Positions 17,551 to 25,863 of a DNA stretch of 64,000 bases are shown here, one piece after another. Within the stretch, counting starts at the first letter, position 1, and the number at the start of each line of letters is the position of its first letter. Under the pieces are notes generated by a model. The model saw only the letters and a list, made by a program, of their open reading frames with translations. It was not told where the DNA came from and made no database searches. This DNA comes from Clostridia bacterium (GTDB taxonomy: Bacteria; Bacillota; Clostridia; Oscillospirales; Acutalibacteraceae): contig JAFTWB010000017.1 in the NCBI GenBank assembly GCA_017465505.1, forward strand, positions 1-64,000, written 5' to 3'. The translations under genes and the position numbers were made by a program.

Positions 17551-18765
17551 TCACCTTTTCTCAATTTTTGCACTACGGGAAACAGAGAGGATAACACCCA
17601 TCTGTGCCAGAAGCATAATCAACGAGCTTCCGCCGTAGCTGAAGAAAGGAAGGCTGATACCCGTATTGGGAAGCCAGTCTGTAATAACGAAGATGTTCAG
17701 GATAACCTGAAGTCCTACCTGTGCGGTAAGACCGATACCAAGGAGCTTGCCGAAGTTGTCGGAAGCTTTTCTGGACATTGTGATTCCACGCCAAACCAGA
17801 AGTGCAAAAAGCACAAGGATGAGCAAAGCACCCACCAAGCCCAGCTCTTCGCATACAATTGCGAATACGAAGTCGTTCTGAGGCTCGGGCAGATACAGAT
17901 ACTTCTGCCTTGACTGACCCAGACCCAAGCCTGTAAGTCCGCCTGAGCCGATGGCATAGAGGGAATTTCGGGTCTGCCAGGTAGTCTGCCACATTTCGCT
18001 GGTGGTGTATTCCAACGCCTTGCCCCAGCCGTCCATTCTGTCCATAGCATAGCCCAGAAGTCCTGTTGCCCACATCAAAGCAACTGCCGCTCCTACTAAA
18101 ATTCCAAGTAAGATAAAGTACTTTGTATCCATACCTGAAATAAAAAGCATAACGAGGATAAGGAGAAAAACAATAACGGTACAGGAAAAGTGAGGCTCAA
18201 GAATAAGAAGAATTGCCGTTGTACCGAAAATCGCCATACCGGGGACGAAGCTGTACTTCATATACTGCATTTTATCTGCATATCGGGTACCCCAATAGGC
18301 AAAGAAAACAATAATACAGAACTTTGTAATCTCCGACGCCTGAATGTTAAAGGATGTAAAACCAATCCAACGGTGAACTCCGTTTACACCGGGCAGGAAA
18401 AGAACAAGGATAAGTGCAAGATAAGAAACAAGAAGCAAGGGCTTTGCAAAGCGGTAGAAAATGCGGTAGTTAACAAAAGAAAGACCAATCATAGCACCGA
18501 TTCCGATAACCGCAAAGATAATCTGCCTCTTGAGGTAATAATAGCTGTCGCCTGTTTCGGCGTAAGCTATGGGATAGCTTGCAGAAAACATCATAATAAT
18601 GCCGATGGTCAGAAGCACAAGAACAAGAAGGCAAAAGGGCATATCAAGACCCAGACCGATGTCAAAAAACTTCATTTTCTTCTTTTTCTTTGTCTGACCC
18701 TTTGGTGCAGGCTTTCTGCCGGCGTTTGGCGGTGTCTGCACACGGCGTCTTACATTTTCGCTCAT
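17551..18765 (-). CDS. ftsW: FtsW-type SEDS peptidoglycan polymerase
   Basis: 404 residues with about ten membrane spans. A SEDS glycosyltransferase that polymerises lipid II together with the PBP upstream. The family segment 'VNGVHRWIGFTSFNIQASEITKFCIIVFFA' and the C-terminal 'LPNTGISLPFFSYGGSSLIMLLAQMGVILSVSR' are characteristic; the catalytic Asp-containing loop lies between. Residues 1-35 are a basic tail (RRRVQTPPNAGRK...KKKKKMKFF). RBS AAAGGAGGG. Position between mraY and murG supports FtsW rather than RodA or SpoVE. Confidence 0.95.
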   Translation of the reverse strand: MSENVRRRVQTPPNAGRKPAPKGQTKKKKKMKFFDIGLGLDMPFCLLVLVLLTIGIIMMFSASYPIAYAETGDSYYYLKRQIIFAVIGIGAMIGLSFVNYRIFYRFAKPLLLVSYLALILVLFLPGVNGVHRWIGFTSFNIQASEITKFCIIVFFAYWGTRYADKMQYMKYSFVPGMAIFGTTAILLILEPHFSCTVIVFLLILVMLFISGMDTKYFILLGILVGAAVALMWATGLLGYAMDRMDGWGKALEYTTSEMWQTTWQTRNSLYAIGSGGLTGLGLGQSRQKYLYLPEPQNDFVFAIVCEELGLVGALLILVLFALLVWRGITMSRKASDNFGKLLGIGLTAQVGLQVILNIFVITDWLPNTGISLPFFSYGGSSLIMLLAQMGVILSVSRSAKIEKR

Positions 18766-18797
18766 ACTATCCCTCCTTTATGTATATTTTTTGAAAA

Positions 18798-19823
18798 TCA
18801 GAATATTCTGCCCACACCAAAGTAGGTAAGCAGGAAAGCACCAAGAGAAAAGAGGGCTGTCACCATACTGAACACGCACACAACCTTAACCTCACTCCAG
18901 CCGCACATTTCGAAATGGTGGTGGATAGGTGCCATTTTAAAGAGTCTTTTGCCTTTTGTAAGCTTGAAGTAGCCCACCTGAAGCATAACAGAGAACATCT
19001 CGGCAAGGTAAACAATGCCGATGGGAATAACAAGCACGGGAACATCAAGGGTGAACACTACCGCACACACCATACCACCAAGGAAGAGAGAGCCTGTATC
19101 GCCCATAAACACCTTTGCAGGGTGGAAGTTCCAGAGAAGAAAGCCCAGCATACCGCCTGCAAGTGCAGCTGACTCAATAATCATACCCTTAGAGTTCATA
19201 ACACTTGCCATTAACATCATAAACACTGCGGCAAAAAAGGTGATTGAGCCGCAAAGGCCGTCAACTCCGTCGTTGAGGTTAACCGCATTTACAACGCCTA
19301 CGATTACAACCGCTGAAATGATGTAATAGAAGAAACCAAGATCCATTTCGCCAACAAAGGGAATAATTGTGGATGTATCTGCATTGCCTAAAAATCTCAT
19401 ACCCACAAGGTAAAGTGCGGCAACACCAAACTGGAGCACTAATTTCTGGATAGCGGAAAGACCTAAGTTACGCTTTTTTACAACCTTGATGTAGTCATCG
19501 ATAAAGCCAACCACACCGTAGCAAAGTGCCATACCAAGGCCGATAAAGGTGCCGGCAGTGCCAAAAACTGCACCATCGCTTACAAGGATATACACACCAA
19601 AGGTAAGCACTGTGGAAAGGACAATACCGATAATGAACATTATACCGCCCATTGTGGGAGTGCCCTGCTTGTTTTTGTGCCACTGAGGGCCTATATCAAG
19701 AATTGTCTGTCCGAATTTAAGCTTGTGAAGATAAGGAATAAGCACTCTGCCCAGAAGTGCAGAAACGCCGAATGCCACCACGGCGGCACCTAAAGCCCAC
19801 AAAAAATCAAAACGACTGTCCAT
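18798..19823 (-). CDS. mraY: phospho-N-acetylmuramoyl-pentapeptide transferase
   Basis: 341 residues, about ten membrane spans. It moves phospho-MurNAc-pentapeptide to undecaprenyl phosphate, making lipid I. Conserved parts: 'GTPTMGGIMFIIG', 'GFIDDYIKVVKKRNLGLS' (Mg-binding DD), 'NAVNLNDGVDGLCG', 'FMGDTGSLFLGG' and 'KMAPIHHHFEMCGW'. RBS AAAGGAAC. Directly follows the 142-residue orphan. Confidence 0.97.
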   Translation of the reverse strand: MDSRFDFLWALGAAVVAFGVSALLGRVLIPYLHKLKFGQTILDIGPQWHKNKQGTPTMGGIMFIIGIVLSTVLTFGVYILVSDGAVFGTAGTFIGLGMALCYGVVGFIDDYIKVVKKRNLGLSAIQKLVLQFGVAALYLVGMRFLGNADTSTIIPFVGEMDLGFFYYIISAVVIVGVVNAVNLNDGVDGLCGSITFFAAVFMMLMASVMNSKGMIIESAALAGGMLGFLLWNFHPAKVFMGDTGSLFLGGMVCAVVFTLDVPVLVIPIGIVYLAEMFSVMLQVGYFKLTKGKRLFKMAPIHHHFEMCGWSEVKVVCVFSMVTALFSLGAFLLTYFGVGRIF

Positions 19824-19841
19824 TTAATTTACCCGTTCCTT

Positions 19842-20270
19842 TCAACTTATCTTTGAATTTATTGCCTTTAACACCACAGGGAGCGCAAGCCCTGCCGCAA
19901 TAAAACCTGCTACACAGAAAAGCACCGACTCCTCTGTAAACTGAGAATCCACAGGAATATTTACTCTGCCCATAAAGCTGGAGCTGAAAATGTCAAGGCT
20001 TCTGGACTTTTCTCTTTTCATAAAGTTAAAGCCGCAGATATCTGCACTGCTCTGCCCTTTGGAGTAGGAATAGGCTTTGTCTGTTAAACTTAAATCTATT
20101 GAGTCATTAAGCTCATATGCCACTGCGTCAAACTTTCTGTCAGGTGCAAAGCCTTTTTCCACCACCGCAACCTCAAGCTCAGCTTTAAGCTCATCCTTTA
20201 TAAGCAAGGAGAGCTGTTCAGCCAGCTTAAAATCCTTTGATTTTCCTAAAAAGTAAATTTTGTTTTCCAT
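19842..20270 (-). CDS. orphan dcw protein, possible Mur-ligase remnant
   Basis: 142 residues, RBS GGAGG before the ATG, between the PBP and mraY, where murE and/or murF normally stand. No signal peptide; the last 30 residues (SVLFCVAGFIAAGLALPVVLKAI) are hydrophobic but also match the Mur-ligase central-domain ending 'N-x-L-x-A-x-A-x-A-x-x-L-G-x'. Residues about 75-140 ('YSYSKGQSSADICGFNF' ... 'MGRVNIPVDSQFTEESVL') line up with the region of MurE/MurF that reads 'x-Y-G-x-x-x-A-D-x-x-A-x-N-I ... L-P-L-x-G-x-F-N-V-x-N-A-L'. There is no GTNGKT P-loop and no C-terminal domain, so it cannot be a ligase. The resemblance is by eye. Alternative: a small membrane-associated divisome protein. Confidence 0.55.
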   Translation of the reverse strand: MENKIYFLGKSKDFKLAEQLSLLIKDELKAELEVAVVEKGFAPDRKFDAVAYELNDSIDLSLTDKAYSYSKGQSSADICGFNFMKREKSRSLDIFSSSFMGRVNIPVDSQFTEESVLFCVAGFIAAGLALPVVLKAINSKIS

Positions 20271-20287
20271 AATTGCCTCCGTGAGAA

Positions 20288-22519
20288 TCAGTCTGTTCCT
20301 CCGCTTGCACTGAAGTTTACAGTGATTACCGTACCCGGCGACACCTGTGTACCCTCGGGAATACTCTGTGAGTAAGAGGTAGATGTAGCTGAGTTACTCA
20401 TACCGCTTATACTTACGTTAAGATTATAGTAAGAAGCAAAATAAATTACATCGGACACATTGTAGCCAACAAGGTTGGGCACTGTTGTAGTGTCCTTTAT
20501 ACTTTCCGTATCTGTGTAAAGCACCACGTTACCACCCTGAGGTATCTTGGTGCCTGCCTCGGGCATTTGAGCAACGATGGTATCGCCCTCACCCTTAACC
20601 CAGGTTGTAAAGCCGTTGTTTTCAGCAGCAGTTACTGCTTCATCCACGCTCAGACCGATGTAGGTATCTGTGGTGGTGTCAAGCTCAGCAAGCTCTTCTT
20701 CAGTGTACTGGGTTGCAACCTCAAGATAAGGCAGAACCTCTGACATTATCTGTGCAAAAACAGGAGCCGCAACCTGGCTGCCGTAGTAAGCTCCGCCTGT
20801 GGGAGTATCGAAGAATACAAGGCACACAACCTCTGCATTTTCTGCAGGAGCAAAGCCGCAGAAAGAAGCGATGTAGTCCTGTACGCCGTCTTCGTTAAGG
20901 TCAACCTTTTTCTCGGAAGTACCTGTCTTACCTGCCACTCGGTAACCTGCAACGTAGCCGTTACTGCCTGAGCCCGAAACTGCGTTTTCCTCAAGGATAT
21001 CGCAGACAATGGCGGTTGTTTCCTTTGAAAGCACCTGACGTTTAACCTCGGTGCTGGTTGTGCTGATTACATTGCCCTCGGAGTCGGTAATCTGCTCAAC
21101 CATATGAGGCTGAACAAGGTATCCGCCGTTGGCAATGGAGGCAACTGCAGTTGCCATCTGAATGGGAGTAATGGCGAAGTTCTGACCGAAGGAAGCGGTA
21201 GCAAGGTGAACCTCACCCATTGTATCTCTGTCAAAGTAAATGTCGTCAGCCTCACCGGGCAAATCAATTCCTGTTCGCTCTGAAAAGCCGAAGGCGTCGT
21301 AATACTGGTTGAAAAGGTCAATTCCCAGAAGCTCACCAATCTGCATTAAGGCAGGGTTACAGGAGTTTTTGATTGCTTCTCTCAGCTTCTGAGTGCCGTG
21401 ACTGCCTGCATAATCACGCACGTGACAGCCAAGCTCTACGCCTGCAACTGTGTAGTAGCCGTGGCAGGTAAATGTGGATTCCTCGGTAATAAGACCTTCC
21501 TCAAGAGCCATAGCGGCGGTACACATCTTAAATACCGAACCGGGGTAGTAGGTGTCACTTACCGCCTTATTACGCCACATATTAGACAGTGCCTCGTATC
21601 TGGCGTCGGCTCTTTTATCTTCGGGTAGTTTCTGGATTTCAGCCTCTTTCTCCTTGCTTAAGGTGAAGGGGTCGTTAAGGTCAAAGCCGCCTACACTCGC
21701 CATTGCTCTGACTGCACCTGTGTTGACGTCCATAATTATGCATACGCCTCTGTTGAAAACTGCGTTGTCCTCAATACCCTGAAGCATATATTTTTCTGCA
21801 ATTGACTGGATTGTTTCGTCAATAGTCAGCACAAGGTTACTGCCGTCCCCTGCCGGGATGTTCTGGCTGTACTCAAAGGGCATTGCAATGCCTCTTGCGT
21901 CAACTGCCGTTACAAGTCTGCCGGGCTCACCTGTGAGCACCTCGTCATACTGATACTCAAGTCCTGCCAGACCCTGCTCGTCAGCTCCCGTAAAACCGAT
22001 TACGCTTGAGGCGAGAGAGCCGTAGGGATAGTAGCGTTTATAGTCGTCCAGCAAATAGACGGTACTGTAAATTTCGTGCTCCTCGGCAAGCTCGTCGATA
22101 AACTCAATTACCTTTTCCCTGACGTCGCTTTCAATCTGCCTTTTAACTTCAACATAATAACTTTGCTGCTGAGTTTTTTCATAGATATCCTCTTCCTTAA
22201 GCTCGAGGATTTCTGCAAGGCCTTTTGCAACGATTCTTCGTTCTGTGTCGTCTTCAAAGTAAACAGGTGCAAGCACCACCTTCCACACAGAGGCAGAGGC
22301 GGCAAGAATCTTGCCGTTTGTGTCGTAAATTGTTCCTCTCTTTGCCGAAAGCTCGGTGTCGGAAAGCTGCTGGTCCACTGAACGCTTCTGCAAATCTCCT
22401 GCACTTACAAGCTGAAGAAAGCCAAGGCGGAACATTGCCGCACCAAAGCCCAGCACTAAAATAATTATCAAAAGAATTGAAGCTCTTTTGTTGAATTTCT
22501 GATTAACTCCCTGTGCCAA
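20288..22519 (-). CDS. class B penicillin-binding protein with PASTA domains (FtsI/SpoVD-like)
   Basis: 743 residues from a TTG start at 22517-22519, chosen because AAGGAG lies eight bases upstream; the open frame continues 18 codons further without a site. One membrane anchor (about residues 13-35, ASILLIIILVLGFGAAMF), a dimerisation domain, and a transpeptidase domain with all three motifs: SVFK (Ser 328), SCN (386-388) and KTGT (531-534). Two PASTA modules close the protein (about 625-680 and 680-740). It crosslinks septal peptidoglycan with FtsW. As the only PBP of this dcw cluster it is probably the division enzyme; PASTA repeats are also found in spore-specific SpoVD, which is the alternative. 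Confidence 0.93.
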   Translation of the reverse strand: MAQGVNQKFNKRASILLIIILVLGFGAAMFRLGFLQLVSAGDLQKRSVDQQLSDTELSAKRGTIYDTNGKILAASASVWKVVLAPVYFEDDTERRIVAKGLAEILELKEEDIYEKTQQQSYYVEVKRQIESDVREKVIEFIDELAEEHEIYSTVYLLDDYKRYYPYGSLASSVIGFTGADEQGLAGLEYQYDEVLTGEPGRLVTAVDARGIAMPFEYSQNIPAGDGSNLVLTIDETIQSIAEKYMLQGIEDNAVFNRGVCIIMDVNTGAVRAMASVGGFDLNDPFTLSKEKEAEIQKLPEDKRADARYEALSNMWRNKAVSDTYYPGSVFKMCTAAMALEEGLITEESTFTCHGYYTVAGVELGCHVRDYAGSHGTQKLREAIKNSCNPALMQIGELLGIDLFNQYYDAFGFSERTGIDLPGEADDIYFDRDTMGEVHLATASFGQNFAITPIQMATAVASIANGGYLVQPHMVEQITDSEGNVISTTSTEVKRQVLSKETTAIVCDILEENAVSGSGSNGYVAGYRVAGKTGTSEKKVDLNEDGVQDYIASFCGFAPAENAEVVCLVFFDTPTGGAYYGSQVAAPVFAQIMSEVLPYLEVATQYTEEELAELDTTTDTYIGLSVDEAVTAAENNGFTTWVKGEGDTIVAQMPEAGTKIPQGGNVVLYTDTESIKDTTTVPNLVGYNVSDVIYFASYYNLNVSISGMSNSATSTSYSQSIPEGTQVSPGTVITVNFSASGGTD

Positions 22520-22643
22520 TGTGCACACTCCTTTCCCGGAAAATTTGCCGAAAAATGCCAATTTCACCCTCAAAAGGTGAAAAATTACTCTTCCTTAGAA
22601 TAGCAGAAAAAGAGTCAAGACTAAAATCTTAACTCTCATTCTT

Positions 22644-22678
22644 CATAACATACATATTAAGGTAAGGGGTATGTTATG
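22644..22678. repeat. perfect inverted repeat over the ftsL stop
   Basis: CATAACATAC (22644-22653) and GTATGTTATG (22669-22678) are perfect inverted copies 15 nt apart; the right arm contains the ftsL stop codon. No T tract follows on the minus strand, so it is not a typical terminator. It may be an mRNA-stability hairpin. Confidence 0.5.
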
Positions 22679-23204
22679 ACCAAAGTGACTGAAAGAAGTC
22701 GCCGATTTCTGTAAAGACGTTGGACTTCTTCTGTGTATACACTTCAGCCTTATCCCCCTCTGAAAGACTTATGTACTCTTTTTGGTGAGCAGTCGCCTTG
22801 CTCATTCCCAGATTTTCACGGGCGTATTTTTCAATAGCCGCAGTAGAAAGAGAAGCCTCCATCTTCGCCTGCATCTGGGTGTATTCGCTTTTAGCTTCTT
22901 CAAGCTGAACCTGTGCAGAAACAATCTCCTGATTAAGCTCGGTAAGCTCTACCTGACCGCGGATGATAAGACCCACGCAAAGCGTAACAATAGCCGCACA
23001 CACAAAGCCAAGGACAATTGAGCCTATATTGTGCTTGCGTCTTTCGCTCTTTTCATACTCAGGCATATTAAGCTCTATGACGTTATTCTTTTTTGCGGTC
23101 TGTCTTTTTGGGGCCGCCTTAACCTTTCTGGCGGCATTACCCTCTGACTCAAAAAGGCTGAGGTCGTAACCTCTGTCGGCATACATATAAGCACCGTTAG
23201 CCAT
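22674..23204 (-). CDS. FtsL-like divisome protein
   Basis: 176 residues, bitopic. A basic cytoplasmic tail of about 58 residues (KVKAAPKRQTAKK...KSERRKHN), a single membrane span 'IGSIVLGFVCAAIVTLCVGLII' (about 61-82), then a periplasmic-side coiled coil (LTELNQEIVSAQVQLEEAKSEYTQMQAKMEASL) typical of FtsL/DivIC/septum-formation-initiator proteins, ending with 'ARENLGMSKATAHQKEYISL'. FtsL joins DivIB and DivIC to regulate FtsW-PBP. Sequence identity in this family is too low for motif proof, but position between rsmH and the PBP is diagnostic. Confidence 0.85.
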   Translation of the reverse strand: MANGAYMYADRGYDLSLFESEGNAARKVKAAPKRQTAKKNNVIELNMPEYEKSERRKHNIGSIVLGFVCAAIVTLCVGLIIRGQVELTELNQEIVSAQVQLEEAKSEYTQMQAKMEASLSTAAIEKYARENLGMSKATAHQKEYISLSEGDKAEVYTQKKSNVFTEIGDFFQSLWS

Positions 23205-23232
23205 AGCTCTTACTCCTTAAAATTCATCTATA

Positions 23233-24165
23233 TCAAACGAGCTTTTCAAGACCTCTCAGCTTTGCACTTCTGCTCCGCTTGTTGAAATCAAGCTCCTCAT
23301 TATCTGCTTCAACAGGCTTTTTATTTACAAGCCTTGCCTTTGGCTTGTTACCGCAAACACAAACGGGAAAATCCTTGGGGCAGGTACAGCCCACACACCA
23401 CTGTGCCATTGTCTGCTTTACGATTCTGTCCTCAATTGAGTGGAAAGTAATCACCGAAAGCCTGCCGCCTGTCTTTAAGATATCAAAGGCAGAGGCAAGT
23501 CCTCGCTCTAACTGACCGAACTCGTCGTTTACCGCAATACGGATTGCCTGAAAGGTTTTTCTGGCAGGATGTCCGTCACGTCTGACTTTCTGAGGAACAT
23601 TCGCCTTGACGATTTCTGCAAGCTCAAGGGTGGTTTCAATGGGCTTTTCCTCTCTTGCCTTGATGATACCTCTCACAATTGAGGGAGCGTACTTTTCTTC
23701 GCCGTATGCAGAAAGGATTCTGCAAAGCTCTTTATAATCCAGAGTGTTCACAAGCTCTGCGGCAGTAGTGCCCTGCTGGCTCATACGCATATCAAGAGGA
23801 GCGTCCTCGTGAAAAGAAAAGCCTCTCTGGGCGGTGTCAAGCTGATGGGACGAAACCCCAAGGTCAAGAATAACGCCGTCTACCTTTTCTATACCTTCCT
23901 TAAGAAGGAGCTCCTTCATATGGGCAAACTCGCCGTGGAGCACCTTGCTTCTTTTGTCACCTTCAAAACGCTTGGTGACTGTTTCAATGGCGTCGGGATC
24001 TCTGTCTATGGAAAAAAGTCTGCCGTTTTCTCCAAGTCTTTTCAGGATTTCAGCGGAATGACCTCCGCCGCCTGCGGTGCCGTCAACGTAAATGCCGTCA
24101 GGCTTTACGGAAAGCATATCCACCGACTGGCTGAGCAAAACGGAAATGTGAGAAAAATTTATCAT
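23233..24165 (-). CDS. rsmH: 16S rRNA m4C1402 methyltransferase RsmH
   Basis: 310 residues, normal length. SAM-dependent enzyme that methylates N4 of C1402 in 16S rRNA. 'YVDGTAGGGGHSAEILKRL' is the SAM-binding motif, 'GVILDLGVSSHQLD' and 'RGFSFHEDAPLDMRM' are family blocks, and 'VITFHSIEDRIVKQ' lies near the end. The 'CVGCTCPKDFPVCVCG' cysteine stretch is typical. It overlaps mraZ by four bases (ATGA-type coupling). Confidence 0.97.
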   Translation of the reverse strand: MINFSHISVLLSQSVDMLSVKPDGIYVDGTAGGGGHSAEILKRLGENGRLFSIDRDPDAIETVTKRFEGDKRSKVLHGEFAHMKELLLKEGIEKVDGVILDLGVSSHQLDTAQRGFSFHEDAPLDMRMSQQGTTAAELVNTLDYKELCRILSAYGEEKYAPSIVRGIIKAREEKPIETTLELAEIVKANVPQKVRRDGHPARKTFQAIRIAVNDEFGQLERGLASAFDILKTGGRLSVITFHSIEDRIVKQTMAQWCVGCTCPKDFPVCVCGNKPKARLVNKKPVEADNEELDFNKRSRSAKLRGLEKLV

Positions 24166-24590
24166 AATCTTAAAAGCTCGAGAGCGTCAAGGTAAGACTC
24201 TTCTCTCTGTTTCTTCATAAATGCGTCGTAGGTTGCCTTGTCCCAGATTTCAATACGCTTGTCCATACCAAGCACTGCTACCTCTTTGGTGAGGTTTGCA
24301 CTTTCTCTGAGGGCCTGGGGGATCTGAAGTCGGCCCTGTGCATTTACGCTGACCTCTTCCGAGGGAGCGATAATGGAATACTGAAGCTGCAAAGCCTTGC
24401 TGGCAGGAAGCTCTCTTATCTGGCAGAGAAGGTGCTCGAACTGCTCAGCAGACATAATCTGAACGCAAGGGAAGTCCTTGTCAAAGCCGCTGGTGATGTA
24501 AAAGGTTTCGCCAAGCTGATCTCTGAACTTCTGAGGCAAAACGACTCTGCCCTTGGAGTCTAAATTAGGGAAAGACATACCTGTGAACAT
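24162..24590 (-). CDS. mraZ: transcriptional regulator MraZ
   Basis: 142 residues, two tandem SpoVT/AbrB-like halves: 'LDSKGRVVLPQKFRDQLGETFYI' and 'VNAQGRLQIPQALRESANLTKEV'. MraZ forms a ring-shaped oligomer that binds repeated boxes upstream of its own gene and regulates the dcw operon. RBS AAGGAGG. First gene of the cluster; repeats that fit MraZ boxes lie just upstream (24626-24662). Confidence 0.97.
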   Translation of the reverse strand: MFTGMSFPNLDSKGRVVLPQKFRDQLGETFYITSGFDKDFPCVQIMSAEQFEHLLCQIRELPASKALQLQYSIIAPSEEVSVNAQGRLQIPQALRESANLTKEVAVLGMDKRIEIWDKATYDAFMKKQREESYLDALELLRL

Positions 24591-24625
24591 TATCGTCGCC
24601 TCCTTACCGTAAAATCTCTTTCGAA

Positions 24626-24662
24626 AATGACATCAAATGACCCAATTTTGCCACCTAATGAC
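24626..24662 (-). promoter_or_regulatory. candidate MraZ-box array
   Basis: Three direct copies of GTCATT (AATGAC on the plus strand at 24626-24631, 24636-24641 and 24657-24662) begin 10 and 21 bp apart, so all lie on one DNA face, between the promoter and mraZ. MraZ is known to bind short phased direct repeats; that these are its boxes is inferred. Confidence 0.5.
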
Positions 24663-24673
24663 ACTTTATAATT

Positions 24674-24702
24674 ATTATAAAGCAACGGTATCAAAATTGC
24701 AA
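24674..24702 (-). promoter_or_regulatory. promoter of the dcw operon
   Basis: TTGCAA (24697-24702), 17 bp, TATAAT (24674-24679) on the minus strand, about 80 nt before the mraZ ATG. Confidence 0.8.
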
Positions 24703-24753
24703 GAAAAATATTACGGGATTTTTACCTAATTTACAGCAATGTTTTGCCGCAAA

Positions 24754-24797
24754 TTAGACAAAAAAAGACACAACCACCGAAAAAACCGTGATTGTGC
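24754..24797 (-). terminator. rho-independent terminator
   Basis: GCACAATCACGG / CGGTGGTTGTG-type stem with a T loop, followed on the minus strand by seven Ts. It ends the coaD/coiled-coil transcript before the dcw promoter. Confidence 0.82.
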
Positions 24798-24857
24798 CTG
24801 GATTTTTAGAACCTATGTTCGTTTTTCTACCTTTCTAAAAAGAAGGTTACAAACTTG

Positions 24858-25340
24858 TTACATATTGGTGTTAGCACCCTGATTGCCGACCTTCTGAGTC
24901 ATCTTGATATTCTGTCTTGTCTTTCTCAGCTCTGTAAGCTGGGCAGTAATAGACTCGTCGGTCTTTCTCATAATATCCTCTACAAATTCAGCAGCGGCTC
25001 TTCTCATATCAGAGGTCTTAGCCTTTGCGTCGTTGAGGATTTCGTTAGCCTGTGCGTGGGCTTCCTTAACGATTTCGTTCTGGTTAACAAGCTGCTTCTT
25101 TCTCTCTTCAGCGGCACGGATAATCTCCTCGGCCTCTTTCTTTGCCTCGGCGATAATCTGACCTCTGTCAGAAACGATGTTCTTAGCCTGTCTTACCTCA
25201 GAAGGAAGTGTGTCGTTGATTTCGTCAAGGATATCAAGAACCTTCTCGGTGTCCACCAAAGCCTTACCACCTGTAAGAGGAACGGATTTAGCCTCGTTCA
25301 TCATATCCTGAATCTCGTTAAGAAGTTCTTCAACTCTCAT
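24858..25340 (-). CDS. coiled-coil protein, DivIVA/SepIVA-like
   Basis: 160 residues, almost entirely helical and charged. The central part (about residues 65-125: 'AEAKKEAEEIIRAAEERKKQLVNQ', 'AHAQANEILNDAKAKTSDMRRAAAEFVEDIM') has the heptads and 'A-x-x-A-x-x-I-x-x-A' pattern of DivIVA C-terminal regions and of F0F1 subunit-b stalks. It has no membrane anchor and no DivIVA N-terminal lipid-binding motif. It sits between coaD and the dcw cluster. A cell-division or polar scaffold role is plausible from context only. Confidence 0.65.
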   Translation of the reverse strand: MRVEELLNEIQDMMNEAKSVPLTGGKALVDTEKVLDILDEINDTLPSEVRQAKNIVSDRGQIIAEAKKEAEEIIRAAEERKKQLVNQNEIVKEAHAQANEILNDAKAKTSDMRRAAAEFVEDIMRKTDESITAQLTELRKTRQNIKMTQKVGNQGANTNM

Positions 25341-25379
25341 TTTTTAATCTCCTTTATCTGATAGCCTGTTTATATTATT

Positions 25380-25862
25380 TCACATATTGAGAAGTCTGTC
25401 AACTATTTTATCTCTAATTTCTTCGGGAACAAAGAGAGAAATATCTCCGCCTGCGGCGGCAATCTGCTTTACAACACTTGAACTTAAGTACATATACTCC
25501 TGACTTGTGTTAAGGAATATAGTTTCCACTTCTGGGCAAAGCTTCTTGTTTATCATAGACATCTGAAACTCATACTCAAAGTCTGTAACCGCTCTTAAAC
25601 CCTTTACAACTGCAGAAGCTCCTTTGATTTTTGCAAAGTCCACCAGAAGGCCGTCAAAGGTTTCAATCTCCACGTTTTTCAGGTGGGTTGTGGTTTCCTT
25701 AAGAAGCCCTATTCTCTCCTCAATGGTAAAGCAAGGGTTCTTTGAAGAATTGTTGAGCACCGCCACCACAACTTTATCAAAAAGCCGTGAGGCTCGCTCG
25801 ATTATGTCCATATGACCCTTGGTTACTGGGTCAAAGCTACCCGGGCAGATTACGGTTTTCAT
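25380..25862 (-). CDS. coaD: phosphopantetheine adenylyltransferase
   Basis: 160 residues, usual length. It makes dephospho-CoA from 4'-phosphopantetheine and ATP. The nucleotidyltransferase signature '[19 protein letters not shown]' with the T/HxGH motif (TKGH) and the C-terminal '[22 protein letters not shown]' are clear. RBS GGAGATGG before the ATG. It follows rsmD by one base; the rsmD-coaD pair is conserved in Firmicutes. Confidence 0.97.
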   Translation of the reverse strand: MKTVICPGSFDPVTKGHMDIIERASRLFDKVVVAVLNNSSKNPCFTIEERIGLLKETTTHLKNVEIETFDGLLVDFAKIKGASAVVKGLRAVTDFEYEFQMSMINKKLCPEVETIFLNTSQEYMYLSSSVVKQIAAAGGDISLFVPEEIRDKIVDRLLNM

Positions 25863-25863
25863 T

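Noticed and set aside
19842-20270. Frameshifted or broken murE/murF with the rest in another frame
   Set aside because: Neither flank holds a P-loop or other ligase part in any frame; the gene has a clean start, stop and ribosome site.
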